Shown here piece by piece: positions 23,636 to 34,678 of a stretch of DNA of 64,000 bases. The position numbers and the translations under genes are program-made. This stretch comes from Pampus argenteus. Taxonomy: Eukaryota; Chordata; Actinopteri; Scombriformes; Stromateidae. The DNA lies in contig CM072862.1 of the NCBI GenBank assembly GCA_036937835.1, positions 11,436,501 through 11,500,500 of the forward strand, written 5' to 3'. Positions within the stretch are counted from its first letter, which is position 1. Each line of letters begins with the position of its first letter. The notes below the pieces were generated by a model. It made no database searches and had not been told where the DNA came from. It saw only the letters and a program-made list of their open reading frames with translations.

Positions 23636-25733
23636 AATTTGGACTGGCAGTGTGAGAGGCAACATCTTCAAATACTGTGTGAGTGTGAAGTTAATTCTTC
23701 TTGTATCCTCTTTTAATGGTTGCTTTCATAAGCAGCAGTATATTGATAGTAGGTGTGTGTATGTGAACAAGTCACTATTTGAGCATGTGTGCACTGTGTC
23801 TGTATGTATGAATATCTATGCTGCCATAGGTCTATTGTGTCTTTGTGTGTGATTGTACAAGTATATCTGCATATAGTGGAGTAAGTTATATATATAAATT
23901 ATTCATGTGTTTGATTTAATGTACAACTCTAATTCATCATGAATATTTTTAATTTCTCATATATATGATAATGGGGATGTGTGTTTGCATGGGCATGTTT
24001 GTGTGACTGTGTTTCGTCGCTGAGAGAGCCTGGCTGTACTTCTGATCTGAAGCCAGGACAGCTGGTCTCTGCACAACTTCAGAGATACAGACAACACATA
24101 ATTCCATAGCTGTGGGCAGAATATGAGGTCGATATATAGATGAGGTGGAACGATTAAGGAATGTGAGAAAGGATGAAAATATAGCAACAGTACAATAAGG
24201 ATAAAAAAAATACAAACTGAAGAAACAGTGAGAAATTGTGGATTAAAAGGAACACAATAAAAAAAAAAAATCTTGTTTTTTTCTGAGATTTCTATAGAAG
24301 TTATTTAAATGTCCTCCTCCTTATATACAAGCATCTTTTATATATGTGAAAAAATATGCATGTTCCAATCAAAATGTACTCTAAAATGACATTTGTAAGA
24401 TCCTCCCTCAAAGCATATGCACGAGAGAGGAGCACTGGATTCATTATTAAGGTGTGACTGATGACAACCTGAGCTTCCAGCACCAAGAGAAAAGAAAGCA
24501 TCTGAAATGAGTCACAAAAGGCTCATAAAATCTCTCTTGTTGCAAAAAGGTAAAATGATCACATATTAATGATTTCTCAAAGTGCTCGTTTAGAAACCGT
24601 AGAGTTGAAAGTTGTGGTGTGAAGGGAAAGGGGTGTAAGGACAACATTGAGCTTGATGAAACAAAGACATGCCATCTCTGTTCATTTATACACAGGGAAT
24701 CCCCCTATAGGGAGAAGAAAACCAAATCAAGATGTGCAAACAGGGATTACTCATGCTGACAATGGGTCATGGTGCAACCCACAAAATGTCTGGCACACAC
24801 AAAGACACAGGAACGGACATACGCTATAAAAAGTATACAAATGTATTCACAAATTAATGACAAAGACCCACTAACATAAAAATATTTACACAACCACTGA
24901 CACAACAACTAAATTCAAGTCAAAGCAAATTGACAAAAGCAAAGTTATAGCCTAACCTTATGCTCAGTACCTGCAGTACTGTACAGTAAAGAGCCCTGCT
25001 TTACATGAACTGATCTGAGTCCTCTTGTATTCCCCTCTGTGTCTGCATGTCTCTCCTGAGACCCCCCACATCATTTGGTATATGCTAAAAAGATAGAGTG
25101 TCAAGGCGTTAAGAGGATGAGCTGGAGAAAGTGTTGCAGAAATTGATGGGTTGTGAAATTGATATGGTATTACATTCGAATGTTCTCGTACTCTAGTTAA
25201 TAGTCAAGAAGGCCGCTGAGATTTTCTGTTTTTTCTTTAATTTGCATCTTATTTCTCTCTTTCACACCCTTTCATTCACTTCCATGCTCACTATCATCCT
25301 CTGCTTTTTTTTTTGTCTCTATGTGCACATAAAAAAAAAATATGTAGGTAAAGCCTTGAAATTAAATGAGTTTCACAACATTTAAGAAGTCCTAAATTGC
25401 CACTTAGTGCAAGTCATTGTTTTAACACTGTCAGCATAGCTGCAACTCGCAGCAACTATTTAGCAGCGCTATTTCAAGTGCCACGGTTCACCTAACATTA
25501 AATGCCATTAAGTGTGTGCTTATAACACAGTACCTCGGAGCAAGGTAAAAGGAAACAGCAGAGAGAGCAGCACAAGTGAAAGTAAGGCAGACTGAGAGAT
25601 GGGAAAGAAAGGGGAAGAAATGAGAGGAAATGAGAGGAAACTGGTAAAGAGATGTGTTGTGAAATAAAGTTATAGACTTATACTGGTAGGAAGTCACATG
25701 GCGAAAGGAGAGAGATGAGAACAAGAGAACAAG

Positions 25734-25760
<27 letters not shown>
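25734..25760. repeat. (CA)13 microsatellite
   Basis: Uninterrupted CA dinucleotides. Confidence 0.95.
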
Positions 25761-25769
<9 letters not shown>

Positions 25770-26291
25770 CAACTCCTAGCCAGTTGTGTATAATTCACTA
25801 TATTCCTTACTATCTAGATGGTTAAAACAAAACAACACAGTGGCCTGATGTTCTCCTATAATGTCAGCTTACATTACATTACAAGGAACATGAACTAAGG
25901 CTCAATGGGTTATTCCAATACATGTTTATTTCAAATACAAGTTTATGTCTGTGAGATTAATTTAACATTCCTTACAGGGGGCGGTGGAAGGACATCACAT
26001 CAATGCAAAGTCCATCATTTGAAGCTAAAACCTGAACATACCATTAAAAGGTATACTCTCTGAACCGTGTCTGGATTGAATTCTGGCTCAAATGAAAGAT
26101 GCTGGCAGTGGAGGAATGGTCTTGTTAACTTGTACTTACAATATAGAAGTATATAGATATAGAAGAACACATTATTGTCTGTCTGGCACTCAGAGCTAAA
26201 ATTCTGCTGTGAAGCAATTATATGTGGGAAGTTGGAAATGTTACATATTATAACCTTGCTTCTGTAAACACAGACAGAGCCAGGTAATGTG

Positions 26292-26320
<29 letters not shown>
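26292..26320. repeat. T29 homopolymer
   Basis: Twenty-nine T residues on the plus strand, A29 in transcript sense. No target duplication or retroposed sequence could be tied to it. Confidence 0.95.
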
Positions 26321-26324
<4 letters not shown>

Positions 26325-26894
26325 CTGACCACTCATTTTTACACCTCTGGACACTAGGAAAGTGGAAAATAAGAAGCTAAGCCGTACAAGAGAAAAAATG
26401 AGGAGAAGAGGATGTGGGATTCTTTTTCAGTGCAGGTCTTCATTGATTGACTATATATCCCCCAAGTTCATAAAGCCCCGTGTTTACTTACCATGCACAC
26501 CTCACTACATATAGATCTGTGTGTATGTGTGTTCTTGTCTATATAAACCTGTTCAGTCAAGGTGATAGCAAACCTACAAACAAAGGCAGGTGACCAGAGT
26601 TTACCTTAGTTTAAGCCAGACTGATCAATCTGTCAATCTAAGGAGTGTTTGATAAAGTCATTGAGTTCCTGTTTGTCAAGGCTTGGACCTCCTTGAAATC
26701 TAGATCACCTGCACATATTGAAGCATCAGTACAGCACAAGTGTGTATGCATACATGTGTGCAGATGTGAATAGAATATGCATGTACTGTACATATGAGCT
26801 TTGAGTTAATATGTGCTTTCACAAGTTTGTGTGTGTGAGTCTAGGTGTGTATATGCATCTCTTTCACTTTACTTTTTGTGTAGGAGTGCTTTAC

Positions 26895-27043
26895 CTTTCG
26901 GACAATAATCCAGTAGCCTATGATACGATCTGTGGCTTCAGGGTCTTTCTGTGTCCACTGCAGGTTGTAGGAATAGTTGTTTCCTTTCAGAATCCGGACT
27001 GGGTTGGGCGTGTCAAAGTAGAACTCAGCATTGTAGGGTTGTG
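26895..27043 (-). CDS. mdga1: mdga1 exon: first part of the FN3-like domain
   Basis: A 149-nt exon lies between ...tatcccacag and CGAAAG|GTAAAG, entering in phase 1 and leaving in phase 0. It reads AQPYNAEFYFDTPNPVR, then NNYSYNLQWTQKDPEATD and RIIGYWIIVRK. EFYFDTPNP and the YSY.LQWTQ core identify the fibronectin-type-III-like segment between Ig6 and MAM in MDGA proteins. The sequon NYS is present. It is followed by a 7.4-kb intron carrying a decayed Tc1 element. Confidence 0.92.
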
Positions 27044-27183
27044 CTGTGGGATAGGGGAAAGAGAGAGAGAGATGTCATGTCAACTGCTCCTTGTTTAACA
27101 TAAATATCATGTAGAGAGATCCATGTATGCAGTAGACAGATAGACAGAACAAGAGAATGAACCCTGGTCTAATTTTCACTCAC

Positions 27184-27450
27184 CAGAAACATTAAATGTG
27201 CATGTTGACATCCCTGCACTATTGTTGACTCGGCACACATAAGAGCCATTGTTGTTGGGTTCCAGTTTGAACTTTAGCTCTGGTGTCTCTTTCAGGTCAG
27301 GCATGGGCGTATGGAAGAAAATACCATTACGGAACCAGCGGATGTCTCTCAGCTGTGGCGGGTTGGACCGCAGGACCGTACACCTCAGCGTCACCATCTG
27401 ATAGTTCCTGGAGCGCACATCCTGAAAGACCGGGTCCAGTATGGGAGGAT
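27184..27450 (-). CDS. mdga1: mdga1 exon: Ig domain 6
   Basis: A 267-nt phase 1-1 exon lies between ...ttttgcag and TCTG|GTGAGT. With the T left from the Ig5 exon it reads YPPILDPVFQDVRSRNYQ, the cysteine in VTLRCTVLRSNPP, the tryptophan in IRWFRNGIFF, and the second cysteine in NGSYVCRVNNSAG, ending TCTFNVS. The domain is diverged from mammalian MDGA1 Ig6 but keeps the Ig cysteines and tryptophan and the QYPP entry. Sequons NGS, NNS and NVS are present. The next exon follows after an intron of only 140 bp. Confidence 0.92.
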
Positions 27451-30400
27451 CTGCAAAAACATAAGATTTTTATCCCATTTATATTAACCACCATATTCAC
27501 TTTTTCTGTTAATTTTGTGTTTGTTTTATTGTAACTTATTTAGCATTTGCACTTCTAAGTTGGCAACAGTCAAGGGAAATATATTAGTATACAAATGTAA
27601 CAATCAATACATATGTAAAATATGATATTTTAACATAGTTTGTGTGATTTTTACAATTTATTTTCAAAATTTAATAATTTCTAATTTATGTTTTGCTATA
27701 TATTATATGCAGTACAGTAAATCATATATTTCCATTATAGGATTCAGTACTTGAATCATATATATAATAAGAATCATTTTTAGATCAGGTTTATACATTT
27801 CAGTACATTATCCACTTTTGAACTTATTGTAGCGTTTCCTACATGCTCATATACACTGAATGTACACATTATTAGGAATGCTTTTTTAATTAAGCATAGT
27901 GACGGTATGATAAAAGTCATTACCCATAATTGGTTTCCATTTTAAAATATATTTCCCTCATAAAGTGAGAGATAGAGATAAATTGAAGCAGATGACTTAG
28001 AGATAATTTTAGGTTTTTGACTGTAACTCAGTGTTACTGTTTAAGTTGATATGTTGTACACTTACATAACCATCATCCATGTCACATTTTCTCTGTCTAG
28101 TCATTTCCTCACACAATTAGAAAACATCAGTTTAGAGAAACCGTCTGACACTGAGATCACGCATCTCTAAAAAACACAATCTTACTCCTGCTGCTTACTT
28201 TACCCCTACTACTATCGTAGCTGTAATTAACCTGTCAGCAGCCATGTGTGGTTCCACAGTTAATGACTGACTAGCTGCTGTTGCTGCGGGGTGAGCGAAG
28301 ACACAACACAGCCAAATTACTCTGCCACAAATCACCAGCCACCTAGTTCACCTCTGGCTAATCATGTAGATAATAGACGAGATGCTAATGGTGGTATTGC
28401 CATATAACGGTGATGAGATCTGATGTTAAGGCCCCAAGTGGTGAGGCAGCATGACTGCAGTCCCTTATGAATCAAGTTTATCAGACAAAAATGTAATTAT
28501 AGTCTAATCTATGTCATGCCTGTAATTTAGAGAGATACAGATACAGAATGAGCTACGGTTCAGAGGAGAAAAAGATACAGAGGCAGAGACAAAGACAGAC
28601 AGATAGCAGGAGAGAAGACTGAAATAGATGGGTGCTCGCATTGTGACTGATACAATGTTCAACTGTCTTGGCAGTGTAGCTCCCAAAAGAGAAGAACACA
28701 ATAATACAATGACATTCAACTAGGAATTGCAGTGATCTAAAAAAGCATATTACTTCAGTTTTTAGACAAGTGTCAATGGAGATATGCACATTTAGTGTGC
28801 TACTTGTAATGTATTAATATTTATCTTCTTTGAAACAGGAAATAGATCCAAACAACAAAAGATTGCTAACAGGCGTTGTTGCCATTTTAATTTCGGGAGA
28901 CAATCAAGTTTTGTGACTTCCACATTTTTACATATTAAAACCAAACAAATATAATCCATAATGAGATTATCCTCCCCAAATCCATTGTTTCTGCAAATAC
29001 CCTAAAATGAGATATATTTGCATTCGAGGGACAGAGCCCATTAGCTGTTGTAGTAATTATGACTCCTGTCCGATGGGAGCAACAAAGGAAGTTGGTTAAT
29101 GTTATTATAGAGAGACAAAGATGGTAGAGGGAGGAGGTGGGTGTGTTGGTTTCTTTCAGTCATTACTATGATCGTTCCCTAATCTGTCATTTGTGTGCCT
29201 AAACTTAACCAAACCTTATCCGTGTGTGTTGTCAAGTCATAAAACTGATTTATTTTTAATTGGTAATTTATAATCTTTTTGGAAAGCACTGACACAATGA
29301 TGAAATCCTTCCAATAGTGCCAATAGGGTTGTGAGATCAGAAAATGCTTTAATGCCTCATTCAAACAGGTAGTTAGAAACAATGTATTTTGACATTGCAT
29401 TTGGCTATTGCATTGAGGACTTGCTGCTGTTGACATAGTATCAATTGAACACTGTCGAGATTATTTTAATCCAAGCTCTAAAAATGTCCTCTTTATGAAA
29501 ATGCACCTGTTCTCTCTACATTTTATTTTTTCGCTATGGGTACAGTTATTATACAGAGCCAAACCGAATCCTTGTTTGGAATCACAGTTTACTATTCTGT
29601 CCTTGCACTCCAGTTAGAGAAACATGAGTAGGCTCCTGCATGCTAAAAAGCCTGGGAACTGCCATAACATATCAGTATCCATGATACTTGTTTTTAAAGT
29701 TATATATGTCTAGACTCTTTAGTCATCCTTAAAGCTCCCCACTTTCTGATATAATCTAAATTGTCATTTACGACTTAATGTCCAGCCATTATTATTATTA
29801 CTTTTTTGCTTATTAGAAGCACTGTGTAAGATACCTTCTGCACCCACAATCATACCATGCAAGAGAGCAGACGGATGGGTGAGCGGTCAAGGGTCATGCT
29901 GTAATCCTATGGATTGATTAGTGTATGGTCACATACCCTGCTGTGGCTTATGGACACACACATGCATACTGATGGTTACTTGACTTTGGAAACAGGTGGC
30001 AAGGGTAAAGTAAACTTTCCACCCCCAGCATTATTTGCTAGACAAGATATCACGATCCTTTACCAGACCCTGAGTACTCATTTCATCAATAAAAACTTTT
30101 GTAGCAGAATCTACGTCAATTTGCTCTGGAGTCCCTTTTTTTGTATTTATTTGCTCATAGTTTAGGGCTCACAGCACTACACTGCAATGTTTCATAGTCA
30201 GAAGACCATACTCCATGTAAACACACTATTGCTATCTGTCTTATTAAATGCAAAACGGATTCCATCTGGGAATGCAACATTAACCAAGCCAAACATTTAC
30301 AGTACACAAAGTGAAAATCAATTTACACAAGACAAACAGGGAGGTGGTGTGTGGTTAGTAAGATGGGATGAGGGGAGAGAGAAACAGCTCTTAGAGAAAG

Positions 30401-31426
30401 ACAATGAAGAAGACAAATGATCGGGAAAGTGTGGTGTGAAAGTGAGAGAAGTCGATGATTGAGTATGGGGGAGAGAATGAGAGAATGCAGGATGCAGAAA
30501 GGGAATGACAAGACAGAGAGAGGTCCCCTCTCATGGCCAGCAGTTAGCTGATTGATGATGATGAGAATGGCAATGAAGAAGAACAGCCACCTCTCTTGTA
30601 TGGAAAGAAGAGGAGTGGGTGAGTAACAAAGGGATACAAAGAAGGAAAAAAAAAGTTAGTGGGAAAGGCAAGTATGGCAAGAATCTGTGTATTCCCTTAA
30701 TATCTGCCATAAGAATTAATGGCATCCTTCCCTCACATCGATCAGCAGTGTGGAATAGAAGAAGGTAAAAGAATTATGATAAAATAAACAAATTAAGTAA
30801 AATCGGATCAGGGCATAAATAAGGGCAGTGGGAGAAGAAGCGAGGAAATATCTGTTTTTCCACACTTTTGATAGCTGTAGCTTTAGTGATATCTCCTTGT
30901 TTAACAAGGATATGTCCTCTCTGTGTGCCTACTGGTTTCTTTCTTTTTTCTCTTTTATATCTTTTTAACCTCCCAGTCACACTTTTTTTTTCCTTAGCAT
31001 CTCAGCATTCCCTCATCTCTCTCTCTACCATCTCTAATGCTGCTTTGCTATATCAAGCTTTCTCTTAACCCTGTTCATCTTTCCCTCAGTCTTGCTCATG
31101 TATCTGTCTCATCTCTCTGTTTCTTTCCCCGTCCAGAGTGGGGTGGCCACCTGGTCCATTAATCAGACTTGGCCAGTGTGGACAGCAGAGCTCACACAGT
31201 GTTGCCCTTCCGCCCTGCCTGCATTAGCAAGCCCCGTAAATCCTTCTTCAGGAGAGGAGAGGAGAGGAGAGGAGAGGAGAGGAGAGGAGAGGAGAGGAGA
31301 GGAGAGGAGAGGAGAGGAGAGGAATCATGAGTTTACATATGAATGTTTACATGTGCTTTTCTTGTTTTTGTATTCTCATATTTTTTCTAATATTTTGCAC
31401 ATTTCATCAGTCTGACCAACACTTAC
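27451..31426 (-). other. mdga1: Intron between Ig5 and Ig6
   Basis: A 4-kb intron. It has a (GGAGA)n array at 31250-31323 and a stretch at 28200-28460 that looks like a conserved noncoding element. Other open frames are short and unsupported. Confidence 0.7.
31250..31323. repeat. (GGAGA)n pentanucleotide array
   Basis: About 14-15 uninterrupted units. In transcript sense it is a (UCUCC)n tract 104-177 nt after the Ig5 donor, a pyrimidine tract of the kind bound by PTB-family proteins. Confidence 0.96.
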
Positions 31427-31726
31427 ACTGCACATTGAGTTGGACCTGTGCTTCACGGCGTTTGATGTTAAGACCGTTGTAAGAAGCAGTCTGGCACCGG
31501 TACGCCCCCATCATGTCCCGACTCACATTCTTTAGCCTCAGGCGGCCATCAGGTGTCTCCACTATGGGCTTCCCTGATGGCATTAGTAGGTCCTTTTCTG
31601 TCCGTGACCAGAGTATAGGTGGACGTGGTTTCCCATCTGCCACTAAGCACACCAGGTCAACATTGGCTCCCTCTCGCACACTGACCACCTGACCTCCTGG
31701 TGGAACCGACAGAATTGGAGGAGAGA
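31427..31726 (-). CDS. mdga1: mdga1 exon: Ig domain 5
   Basis: A 300-nt phase 1-1 exon lies between ...ttccctccag and CAGT|GTAAGT. It reads SPPILSVPPGGQVVSVREG, a first cysteine in VDLVCLVADGKPRPP, the tryptophan in ILWSRTEKD, ETPDGRLRLKNVSRDM, and the second cysteine in GAYRCQTASYNGLNI, ending REAQVQLNVQ. ETPDG.LRL..VSRDM and REAQVQLNVQ are hallmark MDGA1 Ig5 strings. The only obvious sequon is NVS. A (TCTCC)n tract lies about 105 nt into the following intron. Confidence 0.94.
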
Positions 31727-32390
31727 CTGGAGGGAAGAAAGAGTAGTAGTAGAGAAAGATGGAGAAGAATAGTAAAAATGGTTTCACTAAAAAAGTTTTT
31801 TTAAGCTAAAAACTTGTGAAAGCTTTCACTTTTAAATGACATAAGGGGATACAAGTACAATAGAATGGGGAAGAGGAGTACATTTAAAAGTCAGGAGGTG
31901 GACATGAATTAAGAATTACAGATGGTATGAACAGAGAAACTGGATAACTGGTGACAGACAAATAATGAAAAGGTATGAAAGAAACTGAAATTTAAAAGGT
32001 ATATTTTATTGGTCAATAACACAGTTTCACAGTTATGCATTTACTCTAAGAAGAATATTGAGAGATAGTCCAGGTGGATGAGTCAACACTATGTGAAAGA
32101 TGGGGAAATGATTACTTTTTAGGTTATGACATATATGCTTCTTTATCTGATAGCATTTGATCTCAATCACTACTCAATCAATTAACATTTATATTTGCCA
32201 CCACATGCACTTTCAAGTAATGCTACTGATCAGCACTTAAATGCATGTATTGATTTACATCCCATTAGCACATTTGGCTTTGTGACTGCTTTATGACTGC
32301 AATCAAAGGGATTTACAAAGTCATGGAAATGTGTCTCAGTCTGACAGTAATATGAAATTAAAAAAAAAAAAAAGAAGAGGAAGATCTTAC
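31727..32390 (-). other. mdga1: Intron between Ig4 and Ig5
   Basis: A 664-bp intron. A U-rich run follows the Ig4 donor at 17-30 nt (plus strand A run at 32361-32373). Nothing else notable. Confidence 0.75.
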
Positions 32391-32720
32391 CACTGTTCTG
32401 AGAAATGTTGACATCAACACGGAGCTCCGGCACCCTGCTGCCTGGGAAGTTAGCCACACAACTGTAGGTAGCCAAGTCTCTGAACTTCATGTCCACAATC
32501 TCCAAACTACTGGTGCCGGGTGCCATGTCTGGGTCACTGCGCAGCAAGATCAGGCTCTCTGAGTTGAAGACAGGTACGCCGTTCTTGTACCAGGTGTAGT
32601 TGACCTTGTCCTGCGGGGTGGCATCGACGTGGCAGGACAGCTTGAGGTCCCGACCCATTTGGATGGTCTCACTGTCCTTGTTGGAGTCTGGTGTGATTTG
32701 GAAGGTCAGGTTGCTCATTG
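32391..32720 (-). CDS. mdga1: mdga1 exon: Ig domain 4
   Basis: A 330-nt phase 1-1 exon lies between ...gtgtgtgcacacag-type sequence ending CAG and AACAGTG|GTAAGA. It reads MSNLTFQITPDSNKDSETIQ, then the cysteine in LKLSCHVDA, the tryptophan in YTWYKNGVP, and the cysteine in ATYSCVANFPGSRVPEL, ending VDVNIS. FQITPD and LKLSCHVDA match mammalian MDGA1 rather than MDGA2. The ATG seen near the exon start is an internal methionine and not a translation start. Sequons NLT, NYT and NIS are present. A run of 13 or so U residues follows 17-30 nt into the downstream intron. Confidence 0.94.
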
Positions 32721-33567
32721 CTGTGTGTGGTGGTAGTGGGGACAAGAAGTGAGAAGAACGGTTAAATGAAAAGATGGTACAGTGTTAGGACTTGGCTGTG
32801 GTGAAGTCTTAAAAATGGTGAATGGGGGAAAGATATTTTCAATGTTACATCTTAGAAATGATCAAAATGAGTTTGTAAAGAAAGAAACATAATTTTGGAG
32901 GATATTTTCTACTCCTGACATACTGACTCTTCATATGGATGACATGTATCTCTTACCGGCTGCATAATTTGTTTCATTTTAAAGTCCTACGTTGGAAGCA
33001 AATATTTATTTATGTCATACCAAAAAAGTTATTTATAAATTTTATTTAACAAAAAGATGAAAAATAAGTAAAATGAAAAAAAAAAAATGATATTGTAGTG
33101 CAGGTGAAGGATAAGCAATTTAAAAAGAACAACAAAAAGTGGATTGAGGGGGGGGGGTGGTTAATACAGAACAGCAGATGAGTGTGGGACAAAGTGTGTG
33201 AGAAGGAGGCAGCATGACAAAAAGAAACCAAGGGGGAAAGGAAATTGAAGACGAAAGAAAGAGGGAGAGAAAAAAGGATCCAGATACAAAATAAAATAAC
33301 AGGGGGATAAGGAGGAGGGGGGAAACAAAATCAAGGACAAAGAGTAACTCTCACACTGTCACATTTAATTTTCAGTTTCAAAGGCTGCGTTTCCCCAACA
33401 GATTTCCATGTTGAATACAAAACAGCTCTCTGTTTCCCCACTAAAGGGTGAAGGGGTGTTTGATTTAAACTCCTTTCAAGCTTGTTACCAAGAAGGTTGG
33501 GTGGAGCCATAGATATGAAGCAGTGACCATATGGTTAACATGATCCTGCAGCTTTACCTGTTACTGT

Positions 33568-33618
33568 GGATAGCGTGTGCGCGTGTGTGTGTGTGTGCAC
33601 GCGCGCGTGTGTGTGTGT
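33568..33618. repeat. (TG/CG)n tract
   Basis: Alternating purine-pyrimidine sequence with gcgcgcg and gcacgcgcgcg segments, a strong Z-DNA candidate. Confidence 0.9.
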
Positions 33619-33675
33619 ATCTATGCGTATGTGCAGTTGTGTCAATTATGTACCAATAAACGTCAGACTGTCTGG

Positions 33676-33676
<1 letters not shown>

Positions 33677-33711
<35 letters not shown>
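33677..33711. repeat. (TG)17 microsatellite
   Basis: Uninterrupted TG dinucleotides. Confidence 0.96.
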
Positions 33712-33713
<2 letters not shown>

Positions 33714-34408
33714 CATCTGCTGCCTTGTCACTTGTGCAGTTGTGACGTGCCTTCAAACCCATTAAGCTAACAGGAGAAACCCATACAGCATACGTTCTCT
33801 ACAGTATTAACTAACAGAAGAAACTGCCGCTAATTGCTTCCATTCCAGTCTAACTAATTGGAGTGAATAAAGATGATTAAAGAGGCTAAAAATAGCCAGA
33901 GGGGAGGAAGAATAGAAGGATTCTGTTTTAACGACAGGGGAATTAGAAAAAGAACAATACTTAACCCACCATTTCTGACATGATGCACATCAGCTCTCTG
34001 TAATGATCAAGGATCAACTGCTCACGTGTCACACACCACACACATAAACCCACATTCAAACAGGAACACACTCTATCACACTCTAAGACCACAAATCACA
34101 TATTACTGCCAACTCACAAAGCCGAAAATGAATAGAAAGATTTTTTTTTCCATTTTCAGTGTGGACAAAAAAAAATTCAGCTTGGAGCATTTGACTGAAA
34201 AAAAAAAAAAACGTTTCCAGCATTGCAGCTATTATATGAAGACCTTAGTTTTTTTGCCAGATGAACACAACTTAAATTATGTCACGTTTGGACAAAGTAT
34301 TTTGCACCCTAACAATATAAATAAACACACCTAAATGCTATCAACCTCAAAATTATCCATCTTTTTCTATGTTGCAACGAACATACAGTACATGTAAGTG
34401 TTACTTAC

Positions 34409-34678
34409 TCCTGACAACAATATTGACATTCTTTCGAGCAGGGTTGCCCACATTGTTGACGGCTGTGCAGTTGTAGAAACCTGCGTCTGCCAGTGTGACA
34501 GCCCGCAGGATGAGAGTGGCCCCACGAACTTGGGCGCTCAGGGGGAGGCGGCCTGGGTATCGGGACCACATTACTGTGGGGAGTGGAAAACCCGCGGCCA
34601 CCTCACAGGTTATGAGCACATCCTGCCCAGGATCCACCACCACTGTGTCGTTGACTGATAACCGGATAATTGGAGGAG
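34409..34678 (-). CDS. mdga1: mdga1 exon: Ig domain 3
   Basis: A 270-nt exon, phase 1 on both sides, lies between ...cctctcag and AGGA|GTAAGT. It encodes one complete Ig domain: PPIIRLSVNDTVVVDPGQDV, the cysteine in LITCEVAAG, the tryptophan in VMWSRYPG, and the second cysteine in DAGFYNCTAVNNVGNPA. The NVGNPA motif with a following basic residue is typical of MDGA Ig3. N-glycosylation sequons are visible at NDT and NCT. Because the length is a multiple of three with symmetrical phase, loss of this exon would keep the frame. Confidence 0.93.

Larger units (their letters stand above)
19484..26894 (-). other. mdga1: Intron inside the FN3-like domain
   Basis: A 7.4-kb intron holding a decayed Tc1 element at 20862-21862, a cluster of CA/TG microsatellites at 22870-23627 and 25734-25760, and a T29 run at 26292-26320. 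Confidence 0.75.
32721..34408 (-). other. mdga1: Intron between Ig3 and Ig4
   Basis: A 1.7-kb intron with two TG tracts (33568-33618 and 33677-33711) and a homeodomain-site-rich stretch around 33800-33960. Confidence 0.75.

Noticed and set aside
26292..26320. T29 run as the tail of a processed pseudogene
   Set aside because: No coding resemblance upstream on the minus strand and no flanking duplication.
27840..27900. Sequence resembling a fish DNA-transposon end (acacattattaggaatg)
   Set aside because: Too short and diverged, with no partner end or target duplication.
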